Position numbers and translations under genes: made by a program. From assembly GCA_016081115.2 (NCBI GenBank), contig CM071930.1, forward strand, positions 47,529,335-47,593,334: a DNA stretch of 64,000 nt, written 5' to 3'. Position 1 is the first letter of the stretch. Each line of letters opens with the position of its first letter. Positions 34,546-47,151 of the stretch are shown here, piece after piece. The notes below the pieces were generated by a model. The model ran no database searches, had not been told where the DNA came from, and worked only from the letters and a program-made list of their open reading frames with translations. This DNA is from Rehmannia glutinosa (lineage: Eukaryota > Streptophyta > Magnoliopsida > Lamiales > Orobanchaceae).

Positions 34546-35282
34546 TGACAAAGTTTAGCAATAGTGATTAGAAATCTGAAGTCTGGCTGAAGACGTTAAA
34601 CTTAACACTGTATGGGAGGAAACCCAATTTATTTCATATTTTTCGTACATTTTTATCGCCTTCAATTTTAATTTCAATTTTATTTTCAATTTTTATTTAT
34701 TAACTCAATTTTTAGTTTTGTTTAGTTTTATTGAGTTGTTGTGTAGGAGGCATCACGGCAAACTCCCGGTTATAAAAAAACAAAGAAAAAAAAGTATGGA
34801 ACCGACTCAACACGAGCGTGTGATATCACACGACCTGGCCGTGCGAGAGGGTAAATTGCCCAGCACCACACGGTCGGGCCGTGTGACCATCACACGACCG
34901 TGTGGTCAAGGGCTGGCAAACAGACGTGGACAGACGCAACATGCAGGGCCACACGACCAAGCCGTGTGCCCTCACACGTCCGTGTGGTCCTGCGAACAAA
35001 AATCGGGCAGAACACTTCTACCCCTATTTTAACCCCAAAATCCCACTTTTTCTCCCACTTTCTCCTACACAAACCCTAACCCACGAAAATTCTCTCCTAA
35101 ATACTCAAACTACTCTCCAAATTCACCTCCAATCTCAAACCAAAATCACAAATCCTTAACTTTCTGAAGAAACCCACCACTAAATACCTTCAATTTTCAA
35201 CTTATCCAAGTTCTACACCAAGTTTGGGGGTACTCAAAAAATTCCCAAATTTCAGATTTTTACTCTTCAAACCTTGAAATTC
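34546..35282 (+). promoter_or_regulatory. Spacer and leader before the accessory ORF of C
   Basis: This starts with the end-of-pol motif. At 34806-34990 there is a dense run of CACACGA/CCGTGTG words closely like those in the LTR U3 of the same element. A long A/C-rich leader follows, then AAGTTTGGGGGTACTC (35220) and the ATG at 35283. Confidence 0.5.
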
Positions 35283-36558
35283 ATGGCTTCTAGGGATGAA
35301 AGATGAGCTAGGAGGAATACAAGAAGAAGGAGGGAGCCGACCCCGGAGCCCGAACCCGAGCCTCAACCGATTTTCGACCCCGAGGAGCCTGAATCTTCCA
35401 ACGTCAACTTGCCAAACAAAACCCACCGAGCTAGATGGATGATACTCTACTTTCATCCATAGATTAATAAGAGGTATCCCGATGAACTGACTCTTACGAA
35501 TTTGGGTTTATTGGAAGATTTTAGAGCTTTATGCGGAAGAATTGATTGGCATGATTTTCTAAATGGGCATTGGGCTACTTATTCTATTATTACACTTGAA
35601 ATTTTAAGTAGCTTCGAACTTGTGGTGCGAAAAAGAAATTTAATGGGAATTAGATTTCGATTGGGGAATGAGCAAAGGGAACTAACAATTAAAGATTTAA
35701 ATGAAATTTACAAAACATCGGCCTATGTGGTGGAGGAGCATGAAGAATTTGATAAGGATAGGTTTTGGAAAAAGATAACTAAGAAGCGAATTTATACGTC
35801 GGGCACTTCTAAGGCGTCAAGTATCCGTAACCCGGTATTTCGATATGTTCACCGAGTCTTAGCTGAACCATCTTTGCGAGGGAGGAGGGTAGAGGGGCAT
35901 TAAGGGTTGATGAATTATTTATTATTGTGTGTATGACATCGGGGCTGAAGTGGTGCCAAACGTCGGGGCTATGATAGCCCAACAATTTTATAGGATTAGA
36001 AAAAGTGAGAGGGGTGGAATTTGCATAGGGGAGTTGATTCCCCCTATTGCTGAATATTTTAACATTAATTTGGAAGGGTATGCGGAGGCCGCTGGGCCTA
36101 AGTTGATTGATATAAATGTTCTAATTGCGATGAAAATGATAAAATTCGATGGGCATGATTACTGGCTCATTCAGGCAGATAGAACAACAGTTAGGCTTCC
36201 GAACCCCAAAGAGAATTCAACTAGAAATAGGGGCAACTGGCTACTTAGAGATGTAGAGAGGGTTGCTGCTCAAGAAGAGCAAGGTGAGCAAATGAGGGAG
36301 ATGCCAGAATTCTCTCGCCAAGGGGGTAACCGACCATTTGCTATGAGTGAAAGGCTCGAAAGGGTGGAAGCTGATGTGGGGAAATTGATAGATGACACAT
36401 ATCAGTTGACAGCCACCACTGATGAGTATCACCAGGAGTACTTACAGCATTTTGATGCCATAACCCTACAACAACAGCAAATGTACGAGATGATGTCTCG
36501 TATGGATCAGTAGCACATTGCTCAAGGCCACTACCATCCACCTCCACCACCACAGTAA
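35283..36558 (+). pseudogene. Athila accessory ORF of C
   Basis: This is the same accessory ORF as in B. The ATG is at 35283 (MASRDER, then a stop). An Arg-rich start is followed by a Pro/Glu-rich stretch. The core is in the open piece 35502-35903 (DFRALCGRIDWHDFLNGHW, GIRFRLGNEQRELTIKDLNE). The second core at 35929-36513 has GGICIGELIPPIAEYFNINL, IAMKMIKFDGHDYWLIQADR and a C-terminal coiled coil ending in QQQQMYEMMSRMDQ. TAG at 36511 is followed in frame by 14 further codons and TAA at 36556. Only a few stops remain to be explained, so it is less decayed than B. The function is unknown. Confidence 0.82.
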
Positions 36559-38082
36559 TCTCTGTAAGTACTTATTACGCATTTCTCTCTCGTTTTGATA
36601 ATTTCTGCATATGTTTGGGACGAAGCATATTTTAAGTTTGGGGGGTTGTCAAGAATGCGTAATCTAGTATTGTTGCATTTTGCATTACATTTAGGACTGC
36701 ATGTAGAAGCACTTGGATTTTAATTTTCGGAAATAATAATAATAATAATAATTCGATTTTTTTTTTTTTTTTTTTTACTTATTTTTGTTTTAGCATGTTT
36801 ACCGCTTTATCACATTTGATTGCTTTTGTGTGTGATTTTTAATTCAGTTCGTATGCCCAGCTTCCTATGATTTTACTATGAATATTTTATAGCATGGGAT
36901 AACATACTTGTGGGAATAATGTAATAAATTGTTTGGAGGGAAGTTATTTATTTACTTGGCATGTGTTAAGAAAATTGGGTATTTAAGCATGTTGCGAAAA
37001 ATAAGTCTGTGAACTTTTGTGCCTTAAACTGCTTTATATTATACAGACTTATTCTTGAGTGTGTCATTCATGATAGATAGAACTCCAGAACTTGCTCTGG
37101 TATCTTCATTGAAGCCATGTGTGTGTACAATTTTTGAAAATGACCTAAGGCCATCTTTGTTTAGCCTACTTAGCCTAAAAAGCCTACCTATGAAGTCATG
37201 ATTCCCTAGTTAGCCAATTTTGAGCCAAAACTATTATTCTGAGCCACATTGATCTTTAAAATTTATATGTTTTTATCCCTAAAATTTCTTGAGCTTATAG
37301 AAAATGAATAAGTTTGGAGAAGATGCGCTGAAAATTTATGAAAAAGAAGAGGAAGTTGGCAAAAGAATGAGGGATGAGCAGTATCTGGGTAAATGTACAT
37401 GAAGCTCGAAAAAGAAAGAAAATCTCTAAAACAAATATTATATAGAAAAAATCGAGCAAAGCAAAAGAAAAATTCTGAAAATTATGAAAAAATGAGAGCT
37501 TGAGGCTAAAGAAAAAGAAAAGAAGGAAAAAAAGGCCTAAGAATGAAAAAGCAAAAAAAAAATGGTGGGATTGAGTTGAAAAAGAAAAAACTGATATTAT
37601 GATGAATTTGGGTTGGTGAGTTGCAAGTCTGTATGCTTGAATTCTATTTGCTCAAGTCAAGTCACTTAATACAAAATTTCCCTACCCTTACCAAAGAGCC
37701 TACATTATAACCAAATGAAAAGTCCTTTTTGATTCTTAGATTGTGCACACAAAAGTGATAGAGATGTTAGACGATTTGTAAGCCTATGGTAGTTCTACTT
37801 TCATTGAATTGAATTTGAGCGTAAGCACTTACCATATACTTTTGAGAGTACAGTGATACAATATTTACTTGTAAGTCGCGATATCAAGTACCTGAGAGAG
37901 TATTAATTATGCCGAGCTTATGAATAATGACTTCTTGATGATGAATTACATGGTTTCTTTAAGTATGGAGTCAAATGTCATTTAATGTTTATAGTGTTCT
38001 TAGGTGTTATTTCATTTTTACCCCTTATATTGTTTTTCTAAATTTGCTCGAGGACGAGCAATGCATTAAGTTTGGGGGATTT
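36559..38082 (+). other. 3' non-coding region and polypurine tract of element C
   Basis: It contains AAGTTTGGGGGGTTG near 36637, an (AAT)n and a poly-T run at 36738-36777, A/G-rich tracts at 37310-37580, and GAGGACGAGCAA near 38050. It ends with the polypurine tract AAGTTTGGGGGATTT directly at the 3' LTR. No gene is seen. The parallel region of B is 47433-48904. Confidence 0.7.
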
Positions 38083-39217
38083 TGATGTGTGTAAAATATA
38101 CGTGCATTTTGGAGCTTAAAATGATATATAATTAATGCATTTGCACGCGTATTTACTATGTTTTTAATTGGTTTCCTTAAAAGGGCATGATACTTCGTAT
38201 TCTTGTAATTCTTGCAGGAAACGGAACTTAAAATGAAAAAATATCAGTTGGGATGCCCGGATAAAATTGTTGAATGCAAAGAGAATATCAAAACAACGGA
38301 AAAAGTAGACAAAAACACTTCACACAGCCGGACTGTGTGGTGTCACACGGCCGGACTGTGTGGTGTCACACGGCCGTGTGGAGTACCGGTGTGAAAATCA
38401 CACGGTTGTGTGAAGAATGGAAGAAAACAGGGGACGAAGCAGGTCCACACGGCCGGATCATGAGAAGTCACATGGCCGTGTGGAACTGGGAAGCAATCGC
38501 ACCACCACCCGTGCAAGCTCACACGCCCATGCGACCAAGGCCTGAGCCCAGCACCACACGCCCGTGTGGGAGTCTATTTTGATGCGTTTTTTAGTGTTTG
38601 CTTCCCGTTCCAACTCTACAAGTGATCTCTCCAAGCATCTATAAAAGAGGACCAAATTTTGCTTGAAAATACATTATTCCATACAGTAAAAACACATCAA
38701 ATAACACAGGAATGAAGGAATCGAGGATCTTCTGAGCAAAGAAGGCTAGGTCGCAAAGAACACCACAAGGCTTTCACATCTAGGGAGCACAAGATCTTCG
38801 AGGGCTTGGAAGGGAAATCCATCCTAACAAGAAGGGGTTTTCTTTCTATGTCTAAGAACTCTTGTCTATGCTTATATGATGTCATAATATTGATTCGGAT
38901 TTGTCTATGAGTTTGTAATCAGTGTTTGGCATATTTTTCGGATCTTAGGTGCATAATCGAACTGTGGATTTGTATTAAATACGATTACTTATTTTCTTAA
39001 TTAATTCATGCGTTTTATTTTATGAATTCGAGTGCTTATTTATAATTGCTTTTTGTTTGGCCAATAATTTGCATGTCATATTTGTTAGTACAAAATTTCG
39101 GACGATGAGTTCTAACAAAGACGGAAATCGAATTCAGACATGAAACATGTGTGACATGCGTGTTTGTTGGGAGTCATTTAATTCACAAATCTTTTTGGAG
39201 TTAATAAGATTTATAAC
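38083..39217 (+). repeat. 3' LTR of element C, first part
   Basis: It starts TGATGTGTGTAAAATATACG. The TATA box is at 38639-38647. Compared with the 5' LTR, the CACACGGCCG...GTGTGG word at about 38322-38385 is repeated one extra time. It is interrupted by element D after ATAAC. Confidence 0.9.
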
Positions 39218-40841
39218 TGATCGCGAAAATCTTACCGCAAGCGTACGGTGTCAAGTTTTAGTATAGGTTTTGAAAGTAGGGTTATCGTCTCCACAGGGAT
39301 TGTTATCGAATTTTATACTAAGTACTATAATTAAAATAGCTTAATTCTATCTAGAAATCGGAAGAGATGGATTTTTATTAAACTAAAAATAAAACTAAAA
39401 TTAAGCAAATAAATGGTTCAGACAATTTATCAAACACGTAGAAGATGAATTCTAGAGGGTTGATTTCACCTAGTTATCCCCTATGTTTTCAATCCAGTTT
39501 ATTAATCACAAGTTATCAATCTATAAGCCAATATTCCTACCGTTTATCACTTCCTCTCTCGAGTGCCAAGTGATTCTAGGTTCCAATTTCTGATTTCGAT
39601 ATCTCTATAAAAATCATAAATTAAACCCTAATACGCTCAATGAATATTCTATCATAGGCTTCAAAAGATTCATAAATCTCTCGATTCTATGAAACCCTAG
39701 GTTGTGCTATTCTATGGTCAGGCGTTCAATTACCTCTCTCGAGCGTCAAATCAAACACACCAAACAATCTAAATTATTGATCAGATAATCCAGATGCAAT
39801 CAAATCAAATAGCACAAATAGATTAAATAATATGCGAGTTTCATAAACTGGAAATCAAAACATAGGTTCAAACGTAAGTTACATCAATCCCCTAGAAATA
39901 TGGGTTTAGCTCATAATGGATGTACAAAAATTCATGGAGAAATAATTATACATCCCAAGAAATTGACAAAGAAAAACAAAGGAAGAATTGAGAAGAAAAG
40001 AGAAGGAATTCTCTCTGTGTCCAGACGAGAAGTGCCTCCAATTGCCGTCCCGAACCCTAGCTCTGAGTCTATTGCCATGCGTTGTGCTCAAAATAATGTC
40101 CGACCCCCTTTTACTTTCGTGACTTCTTGTATTTATAGCTTGAAACCCTCGAAAATCCGTCCAAAAAGGCCCAAAGAATAAGTCGCGCATGTTCAGACCG
40201 TTCGGCCCAAACCGCGCGCTGCGGCCCTTCCTCCTCGCAAAGAAAGATGTCATGTTATCCTGTTGTCACTAATCGCGCAAAAAATGCAGGCTAGGCCTGT
40301 ACGCTGCACCGCGCCCCTCGTTGTCACCTGCTGTTGCCTGCTGATCGCTGTGTTGACGCGCGCTGCAATAAGATCATCCATGAGCGCCAGCAGCACGCTG
40401 TTATAACCCGCTTCTGCTTGCGCCAGCTGCTGCTGCATGTCCACCGTCCTTCATCGTGCGCTGCAGCGCGCCCGGAATGGCGCTGCAGCGTGCATGCTCT
40501 GTTTATTACCTACTGCTATTTTTGGGGCGCTGCAGCGCCCGTCTTCCCCTGCTGCTATGTACTAATTTCGACCCCTGCACAAGGCGGGCGCGGGGTTTTC
40601 AGCCGCTAACGGCGCCGATCATGAACGTTCTTTTTCCGCTTTTCAACTTCCAAAATGCGATTTTCACCTTTCAAACACGTTTTTCATTGTTTTTAACCAA
40701 TTTTGGCTTCCAAGATTAGTCCCGACTCTCAAACGACAACAAATAACACGAACTCAACTCAAACGACACTAAAATACTCGAAAACACCGCAAAATCCTAG
40801 TCTAGAATACTCAATACATTGGTATAAAAACCAACTTAACA
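39218..40841 (-). repeat. 3' LTR of element D
   Basis: The plus strand begins TGATCGCGAAAATC and ends ACCAACTTAACA. A minus-strand TATA box, AGCTATAAAT, is at 40131-40140. U3 (about 40140-40841) holds a GC-rich block at 40192-40610 with GGGCGCTGCAGCGCCC (40525-40540), a perfect 16-bp palindrome. Confidence 0.93.
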
Positions 40842-42860
40842 AATACCCCCAAACTTAGACGTTTGCTTGTCCTCAAGCAATTACAGACTCTAAAAAAACG
40901 ACAAACATGAATGAAACAAAAATAAAGACGACTGACTCAAACAGACTAAATGCAAAACTTCACAACCAAACTCATTCGTCAAATTTCGTTTCACCATCAA
41001 TCAAGCACGTATTTTCACAATGTGATCATGAAGGTGGAATGTTCATGCCAACCCCGTTTTCATTATCCAGATAGATTCACGCAATCAAGTGTTTTCAAAA
41101 TGATCCACCTTTTGAATATAGAGGTGAAATGTTTACCGGACTCCATAGGCTTGTCTTTCACACTAATCTCCACTAATGTAGGCTAATGTAACACAAGGAT
41201 CAATAGGACTTTTAAAGCTTGTAATGTGGGCTTAGGGTAAGGTAGGAAAATATAGGATAAGTAGCTCAAATCACCCAGACACACAATTATCACTTCGAAT
41301 CATCAATTAGCAACTAGCTTTCACTTTTTGACCTCCCCAATGTTTATGAACCTTCAATCTCGCTGATTTTTCTCATTCATTTTTTTTTTCTCTATTTTTT
41401 TTTTTTTCGAAACCCCCAAACTTATTCTTTTGCATACATGGGGTTTCATATCTTCTTTTCTCGGGCAACTTCATTCAATTAAATACATACCCTTCTCATC
41501 ATATCCTCCTCAACCTTCAATATTTTTCTATACTTTGTGTGTATGAGTGATGGGTAATTAGGATTTTCACATTTAGGCTCTGGGTATTAGATTGGTTGCC
41601 AAAGAAATGGGTTTATACGGCTCAAAGGGGGACACCAGGGAAAATATAATACAAAGGTAGGCATTTAGGCTCTGGCTTGTTCAAAGATGGCCTAAATCAC
41701 TTCCTTAATGTTACTTCACCTAGGATTTCGCCTCGACTAGTGATCAGACAAGTTCTAGAATCCGGTGGGATCATAAAGGAAACACTCAACCGCATAAATC
41801 ATCCCCAATAAATCAATTAAGCACACAGATGGAATTAATGGAAAGAAGATTAAATCACAGTTCAAACACATGCTCTTTTGACCGTTCAACTCATATTCAA
41901 CAAATTCACTTAGTCATGCAGTTTCACAGTTTTACAAACGACCCGACTCGACTATAGACTCTTTTTTTTTCCTTTTTTTTTTTTTTGTGACTCAAGACTC
42001 GACTCGATGAATAAAAATAGACTGCACCCCCCCAAACTTAAAACGACATTGTCCCCAATGGAGAGGTGGGAAAAAGGACTTTCCTGGGTAGCCGAGGAGC
42101 GAAGGCTCCTTAAGTCAAGTGGTACTACTACGTGTAGGAGGTATCTCGTATAAGCTCACAATGCATCCTAGCGCCCAAGCCCGTGGGTGTTGTATGCCTC
42201 CGAGGTGTGGTCTTGTTCTTCCCATTCGCCTTAGTCCGATCCCTCTTTGGTTTCGCATTTTTGCAACCTAGCAAGGTAGATAAGAAAACAAAACTCGTGG
42301 AACCAAGGAATTCGGTTATGGGTGAGAAATCGAAAATCAAAGCCCATACATAATGCACCCAAGTAGAAAATAAAATGCCATGTCAAAAGATAAGCATAGA
42401 AATGCAAGATAAAGACTAAACACTTTGAAACTATTATTGGGGCATTTTATCAAACACCTCATATGCATGAATTTGGGCAAAGATAGTGAATGCAATGGAT
42501 AACTCAATTCAATCCAAAAATCAGCACCAAGCCTAAGTCTAGCATGAACAACCAATCCACAATCCACAAATCAACAACAATTATCTTAGCACTACTACAA
42601 TCCAACCACACCAAAAATCACAAGATGGGGAAAATGGGGTGGGGTTTGGAAGTTGCAAACTTACCAAATAGTGAATGGATGAGATGAATATGGTGTGTGT
42701 AGTGTCATAATGCTCCTTTGTGAAGATGGAATGGGATATGTGGGAGTTGCACAAATAAGAGGGGTGGGGTATGATGCAACTTACTACTCCTAAAAATGCA
42801 AAAAAAATCAGAAAAAACAAAAACAACTACTAAACTAAATTAAAACTAAGAAAGCAATAA
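40842..42860 (-). other. 3' non-coding region of element D
   Basis: The minus strand has the polypurine tract AAGTTTGGGGGTATT next to the LTR (40842-40858) and two more AAGTTTGGGGG words near 41412 and 42026. Pyrimidine runs lie at 41382-41408 and 41962-41985. The short ORFs near 42128-42826 have no recognisable content. Confidence 0.65.
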
Positions 42861-42865
42861 AAGGG

Positions 42866-42915
42866 GCTTGGGTTGCCTCCCAAGAAGCGCTAAGTTTACA
42901 GTCTTCAGCCAGACT
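42866..42915 (-). other. End-of-pol motif of element D
   Basis: The minus strand reads GGCTGAAGACTGTAAACTT followed by GGGAGGCAACCC. The same words follow gag in B (29812) and C (34582). They mark the normal 3' end of Athila pol, so the deleted region ends here. Confidence 0.7.
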
Positions 42916-42929
42916 ATGTCAGATTATCC

Positions 42930-44977
42930 TCAAGTTGGGGCTCCGATAGGCATGTGATCCACATTTCCCTTAGAAACTTCCCAACCTCCAATGTCTTCAG
43001 CAATATTCCCAACCATCTGCTTACCATCCTTTAATTCAAATTTTAGCCTATTGGTTGGATGGATGGTGAATACAACTTTCTCTTGATTTACCCGCAATGT
43101 TAGCTCCCCCGTTTCTACATCGATCAAAGCCCTTGTTGTGGCTAAAAATGGCCGCCCAAAGATTATAGGTATTTTCTTCTCCTCGTTCGCGTCCAACACT
43201 ACAAAATCCACAGAAAAACAAATTTATTAATTCTTACCAAGATGCGTTTTCAATGATTCCCCACGGATAGGCGATGGATCGATCGAACGCAAAGTGATGT
43301 TGGACGGCTTCACCTCACCGAGCCCATACTTCGTCACATCGCCTAGAGATATCGATTTACACTGGACCCAAGATCACAAAGTGGTTTCTCAAAGCAAACT
43401 CCTCCAATAGTACAAGGAATAGTGAAACTCCCTGGATCCTTCATTTTCTGAGGTAGTTTACTCTGGACTATTGCACTACACTCCTCTGTCAGATAGACAG
43501 TTTCAAATTCTTCCAACTTCATTTTCTTGGATTCCACTGGTTTCGCATAAATAGGTGATTCTTCGGGAGCAGGCTGAATTTTTGCTTCCTTTTCCGCGTA
43601 AATTGCATTGCAGTGCTCTCTCGGATTAACCTCTGTATCACTTGGGAACTTTCCCTTCTGCTGCAATGAATTCACGGCTGTAGCCAACTGACCCATTTGT
43701 GTCTCGATCGACCTAATATGCGTCTCCATTGTGCTCATCTTAGTATTCAAACCATCAATTTGCGCCTCACTCCTATTCATTCGATTCCTGGTCTCTCCGA
43801 TGAATGAGCCGAGCATCTCCTCTAGCGACTGCTTCTTTTCACCTCCGAGTGCATTGGAACTGGATGGGTTTGGATAACCCGGAGGTGGATTCAATACGTT
43901 CATGTTGTTGCTATAAGAGAGATTCTCATGATTGCGAAGTCCCGGGTGGTAGTGAGTTGGTAATGAATTACCTCGGTTATTAAAATCCCGGTTATTCACA
44001 TAATTGACTTGCTCGGCCTCATGAGTGGCAGCTGCGTGAACGTGAGCGGGTGGTAGTGCGGTTTGCTTTGTGGTGTGCTACCGGTATTCATGATTGCCAA
44101 TTGCTTTGTCAGACTCGAGATTTGAGCTGCCAAAGCTGACATTGTATCCAACTCAAGAACACCAAAGAATCGCCGGTGATGTCCTCTCGGAGGGCCATTA
44201 ATAGCTGTTTGTGGCCATTTCTTCAAGTAAAAGTAAGGCCTCTGCCGGTGTTTTAGCCATCAATGTACCTCCCGATGCCGCATCTAGTATCGTTCTCGTA
44301 TGCCCATTCACCCATTGTAAAAATATTGAACCCTCTCCCGATCGCATATCCATGTCAGGCATCTCCTCAACAGATCTTTAAATCGCTCCCAAGCTTCATA
44401 TAACGGCTCAAAATCAATCTGTTGAACCGGGCGATCTCGCTCTTGCTTGGAGTGTCTTGCCGGGGAGGGAAGAATTTTGCTAAAAACTTTTGAGTAAGAT
44501 CATCCCGGCTCGTAATACTCCCAGGGGCGAACGTCTCAGAACCATCGCCGCCTTATCCCCCGAAGTGAAAACGGAAAAGCCTCAATCGAATGGCCTCATC
44601 GGTCACACCATTCATCTTGATGGTGTCGCAAATCTCCAACAATGTGGCGGATGTGTATTCGGATCATCCACTGGACTCCCCAAATCGATTCTCACAACCA
44701 TGCTTATGAGGCCCGGTTTCAATTCGAAATTATTTGCATTAATGGGTGGCGCACACCGAATAGTTCGTTTACTGGTCGCGTAAAAATCCCGGATTGCCCT
44801 TTCTTCGTGCCTCAGCCGTGGTGGCACATTCACGACCCGATTTCGTTATTCTCATCATCCCCACCTTCCGCCATTGCTCGATTCTCTCGCTCGCTTTGCT
44901 GCTTGCGGATTGCTCGAAGTGTCCTTTCAATCTCTCGGATCAAAAGGAAGCAAATTAATATCTTTAGAATCTCGCAT
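42930..44977 (-). pseudogene. Athila gag-protease of element D
   Basis: The minus-strand ATG at 44975-44977 gives MRDSKDINLLPFDPRD and then a stop. INANNFELKPGLISMV is at about 44750. The core is frameshifted at several places, with WVNGHTRTILDAASGGTLMA near 44310. The long open piece 43999-43343 holds the gag C-terminus (YHPGLRNHENLSYSNNMN, coiled coil). It runs into the protease start (KMKDPGSFTIPCTIGGV and CDLG, the active-site region, then a frame change). The protease C-terminus is at 43211-42930 (FVVLDANEEKKIPIIFGRPF, GELTLRVNQEKVVF). The text then joins the end-of-pol motif. The many frameshifts contrast with the near-identical LTRs. Confidence 0.85.
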
Positions 44978-45083
44978 AAACAGACAAGTCAAATGAGAAA
45001 AACGAAATTATAATTCCTAAACTAGTCTAGATTAGGATTAAGACTACGTGGTAATAGTATTAGTTTAAAATAGGATAAAACAA

Positions 45084-45101
45084 TCCCCGGCAACGGCGCC
45101 A
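45084..45101 (-). promoter_or_regulatory. Primer binding site of element D
   Basis: The minus strand reads TGGCGCCGTTGCCGGGGA, a full match to the tRNA-Asp 3' end, six bases from the 5' LTR. Confidence 0.93.
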
Positions 45102-45107
45102 AAAACT

Positions 45108-46735
45108 TGATCGCGAAAATCTTACCGCAAGCGTACGGTGTCAAGTTTTAGTATAGGTTTTGAAAGTAGGGTTATCGTCTCCACAGGGATTGTTATCGAA
45201 TTTTATACTAAGTACTATAATTAAAATAGCTTAATTCTATCTAGAAATCGGAAGAGATGGATTTTTATTAAACTAAAAATAAAACTAAAATTAAGCAAAT
45301 AAATGGTTCAGACAATTTATCAAACACGTAGATGATGAATTCTAGAGGGTTGATTTCACCTAGTTATCCCCTATGTTTTCAATCCAGTTTATTAATCACA
45401 AGTTATCAATCTATAAGCCAATATTCCTACCGTTTATCACTTCCTCTCTCGAGTGCCAAGTGATTCTAGGTTCCAATTTCTGATTTCGATATCTCTATAA
45501 AAATCATAAATTAAACCCTAATACGCTCAATGAATATTCTATCATAGGCTTCAAAAGATTCATAAATCTCTCGATTCTATGAAACCCTAGGTTGTGCTAT
45601 TCTATGGTCAGGCGTTCAATTACCTCTCTCGAGCGTCAAATCAAACACACCAAACAATCTAAATTATTGATCAGATAATCCAGATGCAATCAAATCAAAT
45701 AGCACAAATAGATTAAATAATATGCGAGTTTCATAAACTGGAAATCAAAACATAGGTTCAAACGTAAGTTACATCAATCCCCTAGAAATATGGGTTTAGC
45801 TCATAATGGATGTACAAAAATTCATGGAGAAATAATTATACATCCCAAGAAATTGACAAAGAAAAACAAAGGAAGAATTGAGAAGAAAAGAGAAGGAATT
45901 CTCTCGTGTCCGCATTTGAAGTGCCTCCAATTGCCGTCCCGAACCCTAGCTCTGAGTCTCTTGCCGTGCGTTGTGCTCAAAATAATGTCCGACCCCCTTT
46001 TACTTTCGTGACTTCTTGTATTTATAGTTTGAAACCCTCGAAAATCCGTCCAAAAAGGCCCAAAGAATAAGTCGCGCATGTTCAGCACCGTTCGGCCCAA
46101 ACCGCGCGCCGCGTTCTTCCTTCCTGTGAAGAAGACGCTGTCTTATATCCCCTTGTATCGCTAAACGCGCAGCCGCAAAAATAGGCCGGCACCTGCAATG
46201 CGCCCTACGTTGTCACCGCTTTTGCCTGCTCGTGTTGGCCTTGACGCTGCTACCGCATGCAAATAAGATCATCCATGAGCGCAGCAGCTTTGTTTTATAA
46301 CCCGCTTCTTGCGCCAGCTTACCGCCGCATGTCCACTGCCCTTCATCGTAGCCGCAGTCACGCGCCCGAATAATGCCTTAGCAATGCATGCTCGCTTATC
46401 ACCGCCGCTATTTTTTTGCTATTTTTGAGCGCTGCAGCTAGTCTTCCCTCGCTTCAGTACTAATTTTCGACCCCGCGTTGCGGCGCGGGGGTTTTGGCGC
46501 TGCGGCGCTCGATCATGAACGTTCTTTTTCCGCTTTTCAACTTCCAAAATGCGATTTTCACCTTCCAAACACGTTTTTCATTGTTTTTAACCAATTTCGG
46601 CTTCCAAGATTAGTCCCGACTCTCAAACGACAACAAATAACACGAACTCAACTCAAACGACACTAAAATACTCGAAAACACCGCAAAATCCTAGTCTAGA
46701 ATACTCAATACATTGGTATAAAAACCAACTTAACA
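45108..46735 (-). repeat. 5' LTR of element D
   Basis: This is the partner of 39218-40841. Outside 46082-46510 I see only scattered differences; inside that block the two copies differ densely. The minus-strand TATA box is near 46020-46030. Confidence 0.93.
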
Positions 46736-46740
46736 ATAAC

Positions 46741-47151
46741 AATCCGAGAGGACTACAATTGTTATTAATCAATTGTTTACGCACCACCTTGACGGGGGAG
46801 TAGATGAATTTAGGAATTGAACCCATAGAATTGCACGAATTGGTTCTTAAAACTTTATTCGCATTTAATATTGAAGAAGCATGTTGAGATTATGTGCCTA
46901 AGGTTGCTCCTAATGATGTTGAAAATAATTGTGAGGCTCAAAAATTTATTTTTATTTTCTTTCTTTATTTTCGATTTTTAGTTAGTTAAAATATTCAATT
47001 TTCGGTCGCTTCAATAAAATTGGAATACGATGTTATTATAGCCTAAGTGTTTCGAGATTCAATCCTTGAGGAATACGACCTTGCTTGCCATTATTCTATA
47101 AACTACACTGTACACTTGCAGTTGTATGAACCAAAATATTTTTGGCGAACA
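46741..47151 (+). repeat. 3' LTR of element C, second part
   Basis: This is the continuation of 38083-39217 after element D. It ends TTTTTGGCGAACA like the 5' LTR and is followed by the duplication ATGAG. Confidence 0.92.

Larger units (their letters stand above)
39218..46735 (-). mobile_element. Athila-like Gypsy element (D), inverted, gag-protease only
   Basis: LTRs are 39218-40841 (3') and 45108-46735 (5'). The target duplication is ATAAC at 39213-39217 and 46736-46740. A perfect tRNA-Asp primer site is present. A gag and a protease piece lie on the minus strand, but there is no RT, RNase H, integrase or accessory ORF. The LTRs are nearly identical outside one block, so this is the youngest insertion in the nest. 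Confidence 0.94.
31410..47151 (+). mobile_element. Athila-like Gypsy element (C), pol-less
   Basis: The 5' LTR is 31410-32956. The 3' LTR is split by element D into 38083-39217 and 46741-47151. The target duplication is ATGAG (31405-31409 and 47152-47156), and removing C restores the accessory ORF of B. Primer site, gag, accessory ORF and polypurine tract are present. Protease, RT, RNase H and integrase are absent. The 5' LTR has 1547 bases and the two parts of the 3' LTR together 1546. Confidence 0.93.

Noticed and set aside
39900..40181. Plus-strand ORF in the LTR of D as a gene
   Set aside because: It lies wholly in LTR sequence, opposite to the element's transcription. The copy at 45790 changes its C-terminus by a frameshift.
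40300..40620. GC-rich block as a CpG island of a host promoter
   Set aside because: It is the U3 part of the LTR of D and occurs, altered, in both LTRs.
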